Positions 19,227 to 28,110 of a stretch of DNA of 64,000 bases are shown here, in pieces. Both the position numbers and the translations under genes were made by a program. The notes under the pieces are model-generated. The model saw only the letters and a list, made by a program, of their open reading frames with translations, made no database searches and was not told the origin of the DNA. Each line of letters opens with the position of its first letter. Within the stretch, counting starts at the first letter, position 1. Source of the DNA: Nocardia beijingensis NBRC 16342 (GTDB taxonomy: Bacteria > Actinomycetota > Actinomycetes > Mycobacteriales > Mycobacteriaceae); NCBI RefSeq assembly GCF_001612785.1, contig NZ_BDBC01000003.1:62001-126000 (forward strand). The letters run 5' to 3'.

Positions 19227-19715
19227 ATGTCGACAGCAGCCGATTGGCGGGCGAAAGAGCTGACCCCCGGGCAGCTCTCCGAGCGTAGTGGAGTCGCGGT
19301 CTCCGCGTTGCACTTCTACGAACGCGAAGGGCTCATCACGAGCAGACGCACCAGCGGGAACCAGCGCAGATATGCCCGCGAGACCTTGCGCCGGGTGGCG
19401 TTCATCCGCATCTCCCAGCGCGTCGGCATACCGCTGAGCGAGATCCGCGCGGCCCTCGATCAACTACCGGAAGGTCGCACGCCCACCCGGCGCGACTGGG
19501 AGACCTTGTCCACCACGTGGCGCGCCGACCTCGACGACCGGATCACCCAGCTGATCCGGTTGCGCGACAGCCTCACCGGCTGCATCGGCTGCGGCTGCCT
19601 TTCCCTCGGCACCTGCCGCTTGGTCAACGAGCACGACCGGCTCGGCGCCGAAGGCCCCGGCGCGCGTGTGCTGGACGTGCAGCTCAACTGCCCGTCGAAG
19701 CCAGCAGCCTGCTGA
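19227..19715 (+). CDS. soxR: Redox-sensitive transcriptional activator SoxR
   Basis: SoxR is a MerR-family dimer whose [2Fe-2S] cluster is oxidised by redox-cycling compounds. The 162-residue protein has the MerR HTH at ~14-50 ([20 protein letters not shown]), a dimerisation helix, and the cluster-binding cysteines [12 protein letters not shown] at ~118-129, which match the SoxR CX2CXCX5C pattern. The ATG at 19227 follows GGGAGGA. A sox box lies directly upstream. Its 3' end overlaps the converging SDR gene by 32 bp. Confidence 0.95.
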   Translation: MSTAADWRAKELTPGQLSERSGVAVSALHFYEREGLITSRRTSGNQRRYARETLRRVAFIRISQRVGIPLSEIRAALDQLPEGRTPTRRDWETLSTTWRADLDDRITQLIRLRDSLTGCIGCGCLSLGTCRLVNEHDRLGAEGPGARVLDVQLNCPSKPAAC

Positions 19716-20574
19716 ACCGCGCGCTGGTGCGCCGCATCAGGAACTCGTAGGGGAAGGCGAACTTGCGCTTCCACCAGTAACCGAAACGGATGTCGAAAGA
19801 GCTGTAGATCAGGAACCGGTTGCGTTCGATCCCGCGCAGTATCGCCGTCGCCACCCGTTCCGGCGGCACCGCGTGCTCGGTGAACGCCGCGGTGAGCCGC
19901 TTGATCTTCGGGTCCTCTTTGTTCACCCCGACCAGCTCGACGCTGTGCACCAGCGGAGTGTTCACCGCGCCGGGCGCGACCAGGTGCACGGTGATGCCGT
20001 GCTGCGCCAGATCCACCCGCAACACCTCGGAGACGCCACGAATGCCGAATTTGCCCGCGCTGTAGGCCGCGTGCCATGGCAACGCGAGCAGGCCCGCCGC
20101 CGACGACACGTTGACCAGCGCACCGCCCTTGCCCGCGCGCACCATGGGCGGCACGAAGGTCTCGATGACGTGGATCGGCCCCATCAGGTTGACCTCGACC
20201 ATGCGCCGCCAGTGCTTGTGCTCCAGGTTCTCCACCGTCCCCCAGACCGACGTGCCCGCGATGTTCATCACGACGTCGAGGCTGCCGAGTTCTGCGTGCA
20301 CGCGGTCGGCGAAGGCGCGCACGGCGTCGTAGTCGGTGATGTCGAGCGGTCGAGCCACGGTGACGTCCCCGCCCGCCGCGCGGATGTCCGCCACCGTGGC
20401 GTCCAGACCATCGGCGTTGATGTCGGTGAGCACCAGTCGCGCGCCCTGCGCGGCGGCGGCCAGCGCGGTGGCCCGCCCGATGCCGCTCGCCGCGCCCGTG
20501 ACCAGAACCTTCGCATCGCGCACCGTCGTTCGACCCGCTCGCCCGCGACCTCTACCCAGCACTGCGCATCCCAT
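19684..20574 (-). CDS. SDR family oxidoreductase
   Basis: The 296-residue classical SDR has [13 protein letters not shown] (~26-38 from ATG), NIAG, SSAAG with the active-site Ser (~158), and YSAGK (~171-175). A basic C-terminal tail ([17 protein letters not shown]) suggests membrane association, as in several mycobacterial SDRs acting on lipids. The start is ATG 20574, or GTG 20523 ([10 protein letters not shown]) if the arginine-rich leader is not translated. It lies 63 bp downstream of the GT4 gene on the same strand. The substrate is unknown. Confidence 0.85.
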   Translation of the reverse strand: MGCAVLGRGRGRAGRTTVRDAKVLVTGAASGIGRATALAAAAQGARLVLTDINADGLDATVADIRAAGGDVTVARPLDITDYDAVRAFADRVHAELGSLDVVMNIAGTSVWGTVENLEHKHWRRMVEVNLMGPIHVIETFVPPMVRAGKGGALVNVSSAAGLLALPWHAAYSAGKFGIRGVSEVLRVDLAQHGITVHLVAPGAVNTPLVHSVELVGVNKEDPKIKRLTAAFTEHAVPPERVATAILRGIERNRFLIYSSFDIRFGYWWKRKFAFPYEFLMRRTSARFSRLLASTGS

Positions 20575-20637
20575 CTCGAATCGCCGAATCGGTTCTCCGC
20601 AGGGTAGTCCAGGCGACAGCCGCCGACCGGGACGCCG

Positions 20638-21765
20638 CTAACGGCCCAGCACCGCGAGCATGCCCGCGACGGCGCGCGGCCAGGTGAACTGCTCGGCGCG
20701 GCTGCGCGCGGCGCTGCGCCGACGGGCCTGCGGCATGGCCAGCACGTCGCTGACCGCCCGCGCGAACGCGGAGGGATGGTCGGCGGCTACCGCGCCGCAG
20801 TCGGCCGTGACGATGTCGGCCAGCGCGGAGGAGCGGCTCGCCACCACCGGCGTGCCCGCGGCGAGCGCTTCCAGCGCCGCGAGACCGAAGGTCTCGTGCG
20901 GGCCCGGCGCCAGCGAGACGTCCGCGGTGGCGAGCAGTCTGGCGACCATCGCGCGCTCGGTGATGAAGCCGGTGAAGTGCACGGCGGGCACGCCGCCCGG
21001 TAGCGGCGCGAGCGCGCGGGCCCGCCGCCGCAACGCGTCGCGGCGGGGACCGTCACCGGCGACGACCAACCGCGCCTCGATGCCCGCTTCCCGTAACGCC
21101 GCGACCGCCTCGATGCTGCGATCCACCCGCTTCTCGACCGACAATCGGCCGCAGTGCACCAGCAGCGGATGACCCGGCACGCCCAGATCCGCCCGCAGCC
21201 CGCGATCGCGCCGGTGCGGATTGAACAGCTCGAGATCGACGCCGAGCGGGACCAGCTCGACGTTCTCCGCGCCGATGCGCGAGAACTCCTCCCGCGCGAA
21301 GCGGGTGGTGCACACGACGATGTCGTAGTCGGTGGCGGTGTGCCGGTTGGCCACGTCGGCGCAGCGCCGCGCCAGCGGGCCGGGCAGCACCTGACCGAGC
21401 AGGCGGTCGAGCCGCTCGTGGGAGATCATCACGCCGGTCACGTCGCGCCGCCGCGCCCAGCGACCGAAGCCGCGCAACGTCAACCGGTCGGAGACCTCGA
21501 GCACGTCGGGACGCAATCCGTCCAGGACGTCGGCCACCCGGCGCGGGTCCGCGGCGCGGTAACCGCCGGTCCACGGAATGGCCAACGCGGGCAGCGTGAT
21601 CCGCACGACTCCGGTGGGCAGGATCTCCTCCGACCGGTGCGGGCCAGGCACGATCAGCACCACGTCGTGTCCGGCGGCGACGTACCCTTCGCCCAGGTGG
21701 TGCAGCGCCGTGCGCAGCCCACCCGACCGCGGACCGTAGAAGTTCGCAAGCTGAACTATGCGCAC
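20638..21765 (-). CDS. GT4 family glycosyltransferase, MgtA-like mannosyltransferase
   Basis: The ~375-residue GT-B enzyme has N-terminal FYGPRSGGLRTALHHLGEGY (acceptor side) and the C-terminal nucleotide-sugar motif HETFGLAALEALAAGTPVVA (~300), with the EX7E acidic pair. The N-terminus closely resembles M. tuberculosis Rv0557 (MgtA/PimB), a GDP-mannose-dependent alpha-mannosyltransferase of glycolipid or lipomannan synthesis; that assignment is by memory of the motif. I chose GTG 21765 (MRIVQLANFYGP) since the 13 residues before it are not family-like. It is downstream of the GGDEF-EAL gene by ~90 bp on the same strand. Confidence 0.8.
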   Translation of the reverse strand: MRIVQLANFYGPRSGGLRTALHHLGEGYVAAGHDVVLIVPGPHRSEEILPTGVVRITLPALAIPWTGGYRAADPRRVADVLDGLRPDVLEVSDRLTLRGFGRWARRRDVTGVMISHERLDRLLGQVLPGPLARRCADVANRHTATDYDIVVCTTRFAREEFSRIGAENVELVPLGVDLELFNPHRRDRGLRADLGVPGHPLLVHCGRLSVEKRVDRSIEAVAALREAGIEARLVVAGDGPRRDALRRRARALAPLPGGVPAVHFTGFITERAMVARLLATADVSLAPGPHETFGLAALEALAAGTPVVASRSSALADIVTADCGAVAADHPSAFARAVSDVLAMPQARRRSAARSRAEQFTWPRAVAGMLAVLGR

Positions 21766-21858
21766 GTCGCCGATCGTGCAGCGGATCGGGTTACCGGCGC
21801 CCAACGGTGCGTGAACGGTCGTGAAAGAACCGGATAAGCGGCGGCTTCGGCGGCGATC

Positions 21859-23763
21859 TCAGTGCGCGGGCAGCCCGCGACCGGCTCGCGGCAGATCGAG
21901 ATCCAGCGGAATCCGGCCCGCGGTGAGATGCGACTCGACCTGCTCGGCCGGCATCGGCTTGGCGATCAGGAAGCCCTGCGCGCGGTAGCAGCCGAGGCCG
22001 ACCAGGGTGCGCGCGGCGACCGCCGTCTCGACGCCCTCGCCGACGACGCCGAGCCCGAACGAGCCGGCCAGGCCGATGATGGATTTCACGATGGCCAGAT
22101 CGTCGGTGCTGGCGCCGAGCCGCTGCACGAAACCCCGATCGATCTTCACCGCGTCCACCGGCAGCGCCTTCAGATGCGACAGGGAGCTGTAGCCGGTGCC
22201 GAAATCGTCGATGGCGATCTGCACGCCCATCCGCTTGAGCCCGCGCAGCGTGACCTGGGTCCTGGCCAGGTCCTGGACCACCACGTGCTCGGTGATCTCC
22301 AGGCACACCGAACTGCCGTCGATGCCGAACAGGCGCAGGATGTCCTCGATGCGCTCGACGAAATCGAGGCTCACCAACTGCACCGGCGACACGTTGATCC
22401 GCATCACGACATTGCCCGCGAGGCCGCGCCTGCGCCATTCGGCGAATTGCGCACAGGCCGACCTGATCACCCAGCGCCCCAGTTCACCGGCCAGGTTCGT
22501 AGCCTCGGCGACGGTGACGAACGCGGCGGGCGGCAGCAACCCCCTGGTCGGGTGCAGCCAGCGGACCAGCGCCTCCAACGCGACGATGCGGCCGGTGCGC
22601 AGATCCACCTCGGGCTGGTAGTGCAGCAGCAGCGAGCCGTCCGACACCGCGCCGCGCAGGTTGAGTTCCACGTCGTCCTGGAGTTCGAACTGCGCGCGCA
22701 TGGTGTCGGTGAACACCGCGACGCCGTTGCCGCCGCCCGATTTCGCCGACAACAGGGCGTGATCGGCGCGGCGCAGCACGTCGGCGACCGTGGTCTCCCC
22801 GGGGAAGCCGAGTGCGACGCCGACGCTGGCGCCCCGGCTGACGGACTCGCCGCCCACGGTGACGCGCCGGGCGATCAGCTGCTGGATGCGGTTCGCCTCG
22901 TACTCGGCGGCCACCGCGTCCATCGGCTTGGCGGGGACGATGACGAATTCGTCGCCCCCTAGCCGCGCGATCATGTCGTTCGGATCCAGGTTCTCCCGCA
23001 ATCGCGTCGACAAGGTGCGGATGAAGTTGTCCCCGGCGGTGTGGCCGAGGAAATCGTTGAGCGCTTTCAAACGATCCAGGTCCAGGAAGAACGCGGCCAC
23101 CGGGCCGGGGCTGCCCGCGCGTAATCGCTCCTCCATGTGCTCGAGCAGCGCGCGACGGTTCGCCAGCCCGGTGAGGTCGTCGTGCAGCGCGATGTACCGG
23201 AGACGTTCCTCCGCGACCACCCGCGCTTGCAGTTGCGCGAACAGCGCCGCGATGGCTTTCAGCACGTTGAGTTCGCGATTGCTCCACTCGCGATCGCCCG
23301 ACTTCACGAACCCGAGCACGCCGGTCGGCTCGCCGCGCGACAGCAGCGGCACCGCCGCCGAGGTCACCCCGGCGATGCCGGAGCCGCGACGAACGGTCTC
23401 CTGGTAATCGGCGAATTCCGGGGTCGGGCGCGCGACCATCGGCTCGGTCGCGTTCTCCAGGGCGCGGAACACCGGGTCGGCGCCGTCGAAGTAGATGACT
23501 CCGAGCGGATCGGGATCCGGCACGTTCTGCCGGTGCGGCCACTCGGCGATGAGCACGGTTGCCCGCCGTTCGCGGTCGGTGTGGCGCACGTAGCTGAAAT
23601 CCACGTCGAAGTATTCGACCAGTTGTGCGAGCACCCGCTCGGTGGCGGCGACCATGGTCGTGGCGTCCACACCCATGAGCTCAGAGGCGACCTGGGTCAC
23701 CAACGAGTCGAGTGTCCGCCGTGGCACATTGTCTCCGATCGCGCTAACTACTGGTGTCCACAC
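21859..23763 (-). CDS. GAF-GGDEF-EAL bifunctional c-di-GMP enzyme (Rv1354c-like)
   Basis: The ~634-residue protein has an N-terminal GAF-like sensor (~25-190), a GGDEF domain (~195-355) and an EAL domain (~375-620). The cyclase active site is intact (RLGGDEFVIV), as are the EAL motif EALVRWLHP and the metal/catalytic segments IDDFGTGYSSLSHLK and VKIDRGFV. It could thus both make and degrade cyclic di-GMP, as reported for the M. tuberculosis homologue Rv1354c. The N-terminus (QVASELMGVDA, then DFSYVRHTDRERRA) resembles that protein. GTG 23763 overlaps the end of the upstream Rv1355c-family gene by 20 bp; GTG 23724 is an alternative. It is the third gene of an overlapping operon. Confidence 0.92.
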   Translation of the reverse strand: MWTPVVSAIGDNVPRRTLDSLVTQVASELMGVDATTMVAATERVLAQLVEYFDVDFSYVRHTDRERRATVLIAEWPHRQNVPDPDPLGVIYFDGADPVFRALENATEPMVARPTPEFADYQETVRRGSGIAGVTSAAVPLLSRGEPTGVLGFVKSGDREWSNRELNVLKAIAALFAQLQARVVAEERLRYIALHDDLTGLANRRALLEHMEERLRAGSPGPVAAFFLDLDRLKALNDFLGHTAGDNFIRTLSTRLRENLDPNDMIARLGGDEFVIVPAKPMDAVAAEYEANRIQQLIARRVTVGGESVSRGASVGVALGFPGETTVADVLRRADHALLSAKSGGGNGVAVFTDTMRAQFELQDDVELNLRGAVSDGSLLLHYQPEVDLRTGRIVALEALVRWLHPTRGLLPPAAFVTVAEATNLAGELGRWVIRSACAQFAEWRRRGLAGNVVMRINVSPVQLVSLDFVERIEDILRLFGIDGSSVCLEITEHVVVQDLARTQVTLRGLKRMGVQIAIDDFGTGYSSLSHLKALPVDAVKIDRGFVQRLGASTDDLAIVKSIIGLAGSFGLGVVGEGVETAVAARTLVGLGCYRAQGFLIAKPMPAEQVESHLTAGRIPLDLDLPRAGRGLPAH

Positions 23764-25879
23764 CGAGCACCGGACGCCGCCTGCTGCGTACGGTGGCGGC
23801 GGAGGCGTAGCTCAGGCGAAGCACCAACGCCATGGTCTCATGCTCAGGCACTTCCAGCAGGTCCAGGAAACGGCCCTGAAGTGACGCTAGTGTATCCGCG
23901 AAGTCGGGGGAAATCGCTGCAAGTTCCGCATGGCGTCGGGCGTAGAGGTATACGGGGGAAATCGGCTGCACGCACAATCCGAGGCGTTCGGCCCGCACCC
24001 AAACCCGCGCGACCGCCGCGCCTGCCGCCGCGTAGTCGGTCAATCGCGGGTCGGTCGCGTCGAATGTCACCGCCAGAATGGCGGAACTGGAGCGCACCCG
24101 GTCACCGGTGTATTTCCCCAGCGCCGACCCACCCGACCAGGACCGCACCTGCGCCATGACATCGGCGCGGGCGGTGATCTCGAATGCCGCCCGCTCGTCG
24201 CCGGTCAGTTCCAGGCTGCGCGCGTCGATTCCGGTCTCCGGGTCGTCGTCGGCCCAGCGGACTTCGGCGAGCATTTCCTCGTATAACCGAGGCGTGAGAT
24301 AGCGGATCCGATCGGAATCCCCCAGCAAACGCGCAGCTTCCTCGATGTCCTTCCGTTCCACGACCGCACGCAGATGCGCACCGGCCGCTTCGGCGACCCC
24401 CGTCAGCTCCTCCAGCGCGCCGTCGGCCAGCCCGGCCCCGGTGCCGAACTTGCGGTTGGTCTGGCGGCGCAGCACGGCGGGATAGTCGGCCGCCAGTTCG
24501 GCACTGCGGTCGTCGCCCAGCCGCAGGCGGGCGAGGAGACGGCCGCACCCAGGGGCGCCCTCGACGAACTCGTGCGGGCCGAGGATGCCGTGCGCGGCCG
24601 CGGCGACCCGCGCGTTGTACACGGCCGCGCCGAGCGCCACCGCGCTGCCGCGATAGCCGATGTCCATCGCCGTGCTGTACTCCGGCGCCAGTTCGATGGA
24701 GATGTCGTCGGTCCCGGCGCGCAACGACCACGGCTGCATGTTTCCGCCGGAAGGAGCCCGTTGCGCGCAGGCGAGCACGCGTTCGACGGGCCCGCCGACG
24801 GGCTCGGGCGGCGCCTCCGCCCACACCGGCTCGTCGTTCGGCGGCGGGTCGGCCAGTTCGTCGAGATGCCCCTCCACATCGATCCGGACACGGCCGGAAT
24901 CCAGCTTCTGTCCCAGTCCGATGCGGCGCACCGCGGCGGCCACGCTCGCGGCCCCGAGGGCGACGTCACCGGCCAGCTGCGGCCAGCTGTTCACCGTCTC
25001 GCCGACTTCGACCAGACTCGCCCCCAGCCGCGGCGAGAGTCCGGCCGCGCCGAGCAACTTCACCACGAACGGCGCCTTCTCCCGGGAAGTCAGCCCGCGC
25101 AGATCCTGGGCGCCGACCTCGCCGAGCAAGCCGTGAAACGCGGGACGTCCCGGTTCGAGATCGAAACGCTCGACATCCAGCAAACCGCGATCGCTGGTTT
25201 CCATCACCACGGGAACGCGGTGCCGTGCCGCCGCCTCGCGAACCACGAGTTTCATATCGAGCGAATCACATTCCTCGACCACGATCGCGAGCCCCTCCAA
25301 GAACTCGTCCACCGAATTCTCGTCGACCCCGGCCTCGAAGATCCGCACCGGGAGATAAGGGTCCAACTCGGCGATCCGGCGTGCGGTTACCACCGCTTTG
25401 TTGACGCCGATGTCGAACAGCGTTCCCGGCACCCGGTTGAGATTCGACAACTCGATATCGTCCAGGTCCGCCAAGCGCAATCCCCCGCAAACGCCTTCGA
25501 GGGCGAGTAGATGCGCGATCGCGTGCCCAGCGCTTTGTCCGATGATCCCGATCGTGTGTCCGGCCAGACGTTCCTGTTCGGCTCTGGTCAGTTTGTTCCG
25601 ATTGCGATCCAGCCGGATCATCCGGAAAGTGCGCGGCCCCGGCAATCCGACCACCGCGGCGCGCCACGGATAGTAGATCCAGCGGTCCGCTTCCGGCCCC
25701 TCCGCGATATCCGGCGCGACCACCATTCTGTCGTATTCGGCGCGCAACGAGGCGCGCAGATCGCGGAATTCGATGTGCGGGTCGGCGCGCAGCGCGGTGA
25801 GTTTCCGCGCGTCCTCGGGCTCGGCGGGGTCGAGGATCAGTGGCCGGTGCTCCGCCGCTCGGCCGCGGTCATCGCCCAT
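23744..25879 (-). CDS. ThiF/E1-like and nitroreductase fusion (Rv1355c family, MoeY-like)
   Basis: The 711-residue protein joins an N-terminal helical part, an E1/ThiF adenylating domain (~105-330) and a C-terminal FMN nitroreductase-like domain (~370-700). The ATP site is kept: GIIGQSAGHAIA, the LSNLNR motif with its acidic ADLDD, NKAVVTARR and EECDSLDMK. The zinc-binding CXXC pairs of many E1 proteins are absent. The C-terminal part has APSGGNMQPW and RRQTNRKFG, as in Acg-type nitroreductases. The same fusion is annotated in M. tuberculosis as Rv1355c (MoeY), but no molybdopterin role has been shown. Its start overlaps the acyltransferase gene by 11 bp and its end overlaps the c-di-GMP gene. 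Confidence 0.88.
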   Translation of the reverse strand: MGDDRGRAAEHRPLILDPAEPEDARKLTALRADPHIEFRDLRASLRAEYDRMVVAPDIAEGPEADRWIYYPWRAAVVGLPGPRTFRMIRLDRNRNKLTRAEQERLAGHTIGIIGQSAGHAIAHLLALEGVCGGLRLADLDDIELSNLNRVPGTLFDIGVNKAVVTARRIAELDPYLPVRIFEAGVDENSVDEFLEGLAIVVEECDSLDMKLVVREAAARHRVPVVMETSDRGLLDVERFDLEPGRPAFHGLLGEVGAQDLRGLTSREKAPFVVKLLGAAGLSPRLGASLVEVGETVNSWPQLAGDVALGAASVAAAVRRIGLGQKLDSGRVRIDVEGHLDELADPPPNDEPVWAEAPPEPVGGPVERVLACAQRAPSGGNMQPWSLRAGTDDISIELAPEYSTAMDIGYRGSAVALGAAVYNARVAAAAHGILGPHEFVEGAPGCGRLLARLRLGDDRSAELAADYPAVLRRQTNRKFGTGAGLADGALEELTGVAEAAGAHLRAVVERKDIEEAARLLGDSDRIRYLTPRLYEEMLAEVRWADDDPETGIDARSLELTGDERAAFEITARADVMAQVRSWSGGSALGKYTGDRVRSSSAILAVTFDATDPRLTDYAAAGAAVARVWVRAERLGLCVQPISPVYLYARRHAELAAISPDFADTLASLQGRFLDLLEVPEHETMALVLRLSYASAATVRSRRRPVLGVDTSS

Positions 25880-26642
25880 GTCCGCGCCGGCTCTCCGTCG
25901 GCCGCCCGATTCCGCATCGCAGGTCGCTCGAACGCTCCGCGGGCAGGCCGAGCTCGTTCTGTTCGCGTTGCGTGAGCAATCGCTGCGATTCCTCGGCTAT
26001 CGCGGCGTGACTCCGGGTGTCCCACCACAATGGAACGGTTCGGTAGCGCTCGTCCGGATACGGCACCGCGCGGATATTCTCGGCCGCGACCGCGCCGCAG
26101 GCCTCGTGCCGGGCCACGGTGAAGGAGGCCACCGTCGCGAAGCCGTAGCGGGCGCCCAGCAGCCGCGCGCCGTGCAGCACGGTGCGCGAGATCGCGGCGC
26201 TGAGTTCGCCCCGGTTCGCGGCATCACGTGCGACCCACGCGCCCTTGGCCTCGACCACGCCCTGCGGTATCCGGTCGGCAATCATCCGCCGCAGGTCATC
26301 CGCACCCGGCTGACCAGCCCACTCGACCAGCGCGTGCGCCTGCCGCGCGTCGGTGTACGGGCCCTGCATCCGTACGCCGGCGACCATCTCGCCGCCCGCG
26401 TCGAGCGCCACGAAGAACAGCGACGACGACGCCCCGTCGGCGACCGATTCGTATTCGAGTGCTTGTTCGACGCCGAAACGCCGGTAGACCTCGCGCGCCC
26501 CGTGCAGATACCGGCGCCAGAGTTCCGGTTGAACGTCCGGTTCGGAGACAAAGAACGCACACTCGGATTGCGCGTCGTAATACCGTCGCACTCCCCGCCC
26601 ACGGGAGTTCCTCGGCACGACTGCAACCAGATCCACAGTCAT
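25869..26642 (-). CDS. GNAT-fold acyltransferase-like protein (FeeM/LuxI-like, tentative)
   Basis: ATG 26642 (MTVDLVAVVPRNS), with AGGA 9 bases upstream, gives 257 residues. The central part has strand-rich LFFVALDAGGEMVAGVRMQG, then VVEAKGAWVARDAANRGELSA and a helix AISRTVLHGARLLGARYGF. This is the arrangement of GNAT-fold enzymes of the N-acyl amino acid synthase (FeeM)/autoinducer synthase group, where an E-x-x-x-x-W-V/R-like element follows the acyl donor strand. I base the call on fold-like pattern only; no acyl-CoA P-loop (RxxGxG/A) is clear. It is the first gene of a three-gene overlapping operon, with an AT-rich promoter region upstream (26643-26890). Confidence 0.55.
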   Translation of the reverse strand: MTVDLVAVVPRNSRGRGVRRYYDAQSECAFFVSEPDVQPELWRRYLHGAREVYRRFGVEQALEYESVADGASSSLFFVALDAGGEMVAGVRMQGPYTDARQAHALVEWAGQPGADDLRRMIADRIPQGVVEAKGAWVARDAANRGELSAAISRTVLHGARLLGARYGFATVASFTVARHEACGAVAAENIRAVPYPDERYRTVPLWWDTRSHAAIAEESQRLLTQREQNELGLPAERSSDLRCGIGRPTESRRGHGR

Positions 26643-26890
26643 GGTGTTCCTACTCCATCGCCGCGCTGCCATGCGCGATAGTCCAGCCCGATGCAGCCCC
26701 CCACGGCCCCGAGCCGAGACGAAGTTGCCCAGGGCAGTATCCGTCATCGGACAGGAATTGACCAGCCGTCCGGCTAATCTTCCGAAAACTCTCCGGTACA
26801 CGCGATATCTTCGCAGGTCAAACCGAACGCAATCAATATCGGAAATAACATGGAGACCAGTCGGTTCGGGGATAGTTACTTTTCAGCAAG

Positions 26891-27325
26891 CTAAACGAGG
26901 ATGGAAATGAACAACTCGACCGATTCCGGGCCGTGCCAGATCTCGATCTCTTCACGGTAGGCCCTGGTGATCTCCGCGGACGCCGTCGCGTCGTCGACCT
27001 GCGCCCAGACGTCCTCTACCGGATCGTGATAGTCGCCATTCGGGGCGAATCGGGCATAGACGCCTTTCGGCACCCGCACCAACACGTCGCCCACCGGCAC
27101 GGCGTCCGGCGCGGGGTACTCGAAACAGACCACCGCGTTGTAGTTCCCGGCCGGGTCCGGCACGTACACCGTGTACATCGGGCGGTCCGCACCGTCCCGG
27201 TCGCGCAGCCGGTCCTTGAGGAACTCGATGAGGTCGCTGTTGCTGACCTTGAAGCTCGGGCGAACCCGCGGGACGACCAGCCCGCCGTAGATCGCCTCGG
27301 CCCGCACCACGATCGCATAGCTCAT
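26891..27325 (-). CDS. Stand-alone GyrI-like/effector-binding domain protein (second of pair)
   Basis: The 144-residue protein has the pattern of the AraC-type effector-binding (GyrI-like) fold: an early VVPRVRPSFKVSN, the central glycine/aromatic segment VPKGVYARFAPNGDYHDPVE, VWAQVDD, and a C-terminal WHGPESVELFISI strand. No DNA-binding domain is attached. Such single-domain proteins bind or hydrolyse small aromatic or cationic molecules. Its ATG overlaps the stop codon of the paralogue upstream (ATGA). The function is unknown. Confidence 0.65.
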   Translation of the reverse strand: MSYAIVVRAEAIYGGLVVPRVRPSFKVSNSDLIEFLKDRLRDRDGADRPMYTVYVPDPAGNYNAVVCFEYPAPDAVPVGDVLVRVPKGVYARFAPNGDYHDPVEDVWAQVDDATASAEITRAYREEIEIWHGPESVELFISILV

Positions 27326-27765
27326 CGGGCGTCGACCGCCAGGTACAGATCGATCTTGTAGGCGTGCGGATAGCACTCGAAATCGCCGGTGTAGGTCCGT
27401 TTGATCTGGTTGTGCTCCTCGGCGTAGGCGATCTGCGTCCACAGGTCGGTCATCACCTGCGGGAAGTTGCCGACCGAGGAGAACCGGGCGTAGGCGCCGC
27501 GCGGCAGCCGGGCGACCAGGTGACCGCGGGTGACGTCGCCGAAGGACGCGCACTGATACCCGACGATCTGGGTGTTGTACGTGCCGAGCTCACCGGTGTA
27601 GTCGGTGTAGGCGCTGGCCAGCGGGCCGCCGAGTTCCTGGTGCAACACCGCAGCCCAGGCGGCCTCCAGATCGCGGTCACGCAGTTCCCCGAGCGCGCGT
27701 TTGGGGCTGCGTACCGGCAGCCCGGCAACCCACGTCTCGTCCCGCTCGACGATCTCAAACTGCAT
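27322..27765 (-). CDS. Stand-alone GyrI-like/effector-binding domain protein (first of pair)
   Basis: The 147-residue paralogue of the next gene shares LPRGAYARFSSVGNFPQVMTD, an aligned W-T-Q-I element, and a C-terminal YPHAYKIDLYLAV strand. It starts MQFEIVERDETWVAGLPVRS, a typical effector-binding-domain N-terminus. ATG 27765 has no strong ribosome site. It overlaps the second copy by the ATGA junction, so the two chains are probably made in equal amounts and may pair, because the fold is itself a pseudo-dimer. Confidence 0.68.
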   Translation of the reverse strand: MQFEIVERDETWVAGLPVRSPKRALGELRDRDLEAAWAAVLHQELGGPLASAYTDYTGELGTYNTQIVGYQCASFGDVTRGHLVARLPRGAYARFSSVGNFPQVMTDLWTQIAYAEEHNQIKRTYTGDFECYPHAYKIDLYLAVDAR

Positions 27766-28110
27766 GGAAAGACTCTTTCGAAAGAAGCCGGAGGTGAACC
27801 ACCGCATCCGGTCGGTCGGAACCGCCATGCTACCAACCCGGACCGGGTGGTACCGATCACACATCGCGTCCGGCGACCGCTCGATCACCCCGCTGAACTG
27901 GACGGATGTCCGAAGCGGTACGGTCCGGACGGGACCGATCGACGGGCAGCGGCACCGGCCGGTCGCCTCGCGGCGCGGTGGGCGCGATCGTCCGGTTCGT
28001 CCCTCCCGTGGCACCACCGAACGGAGTTCTGATGCACGAGACGCCGATCTTCGGCCGATCCCGGCGCCCGGCCGGTCGCGCCGACGCCACCGTCCCGGAC
28101 GGCCGCTGAC
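27766..28110. other. Divergent spacer upstream of the UDG gene
   Basis: These 345 bp lie between the effector-binding pair and the uracil-DNA glycosylase gene. They should contain divergent promoters. Frames inside lack ribosome sites and family resemblance; I see no dyad. Confidence 0.35.
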
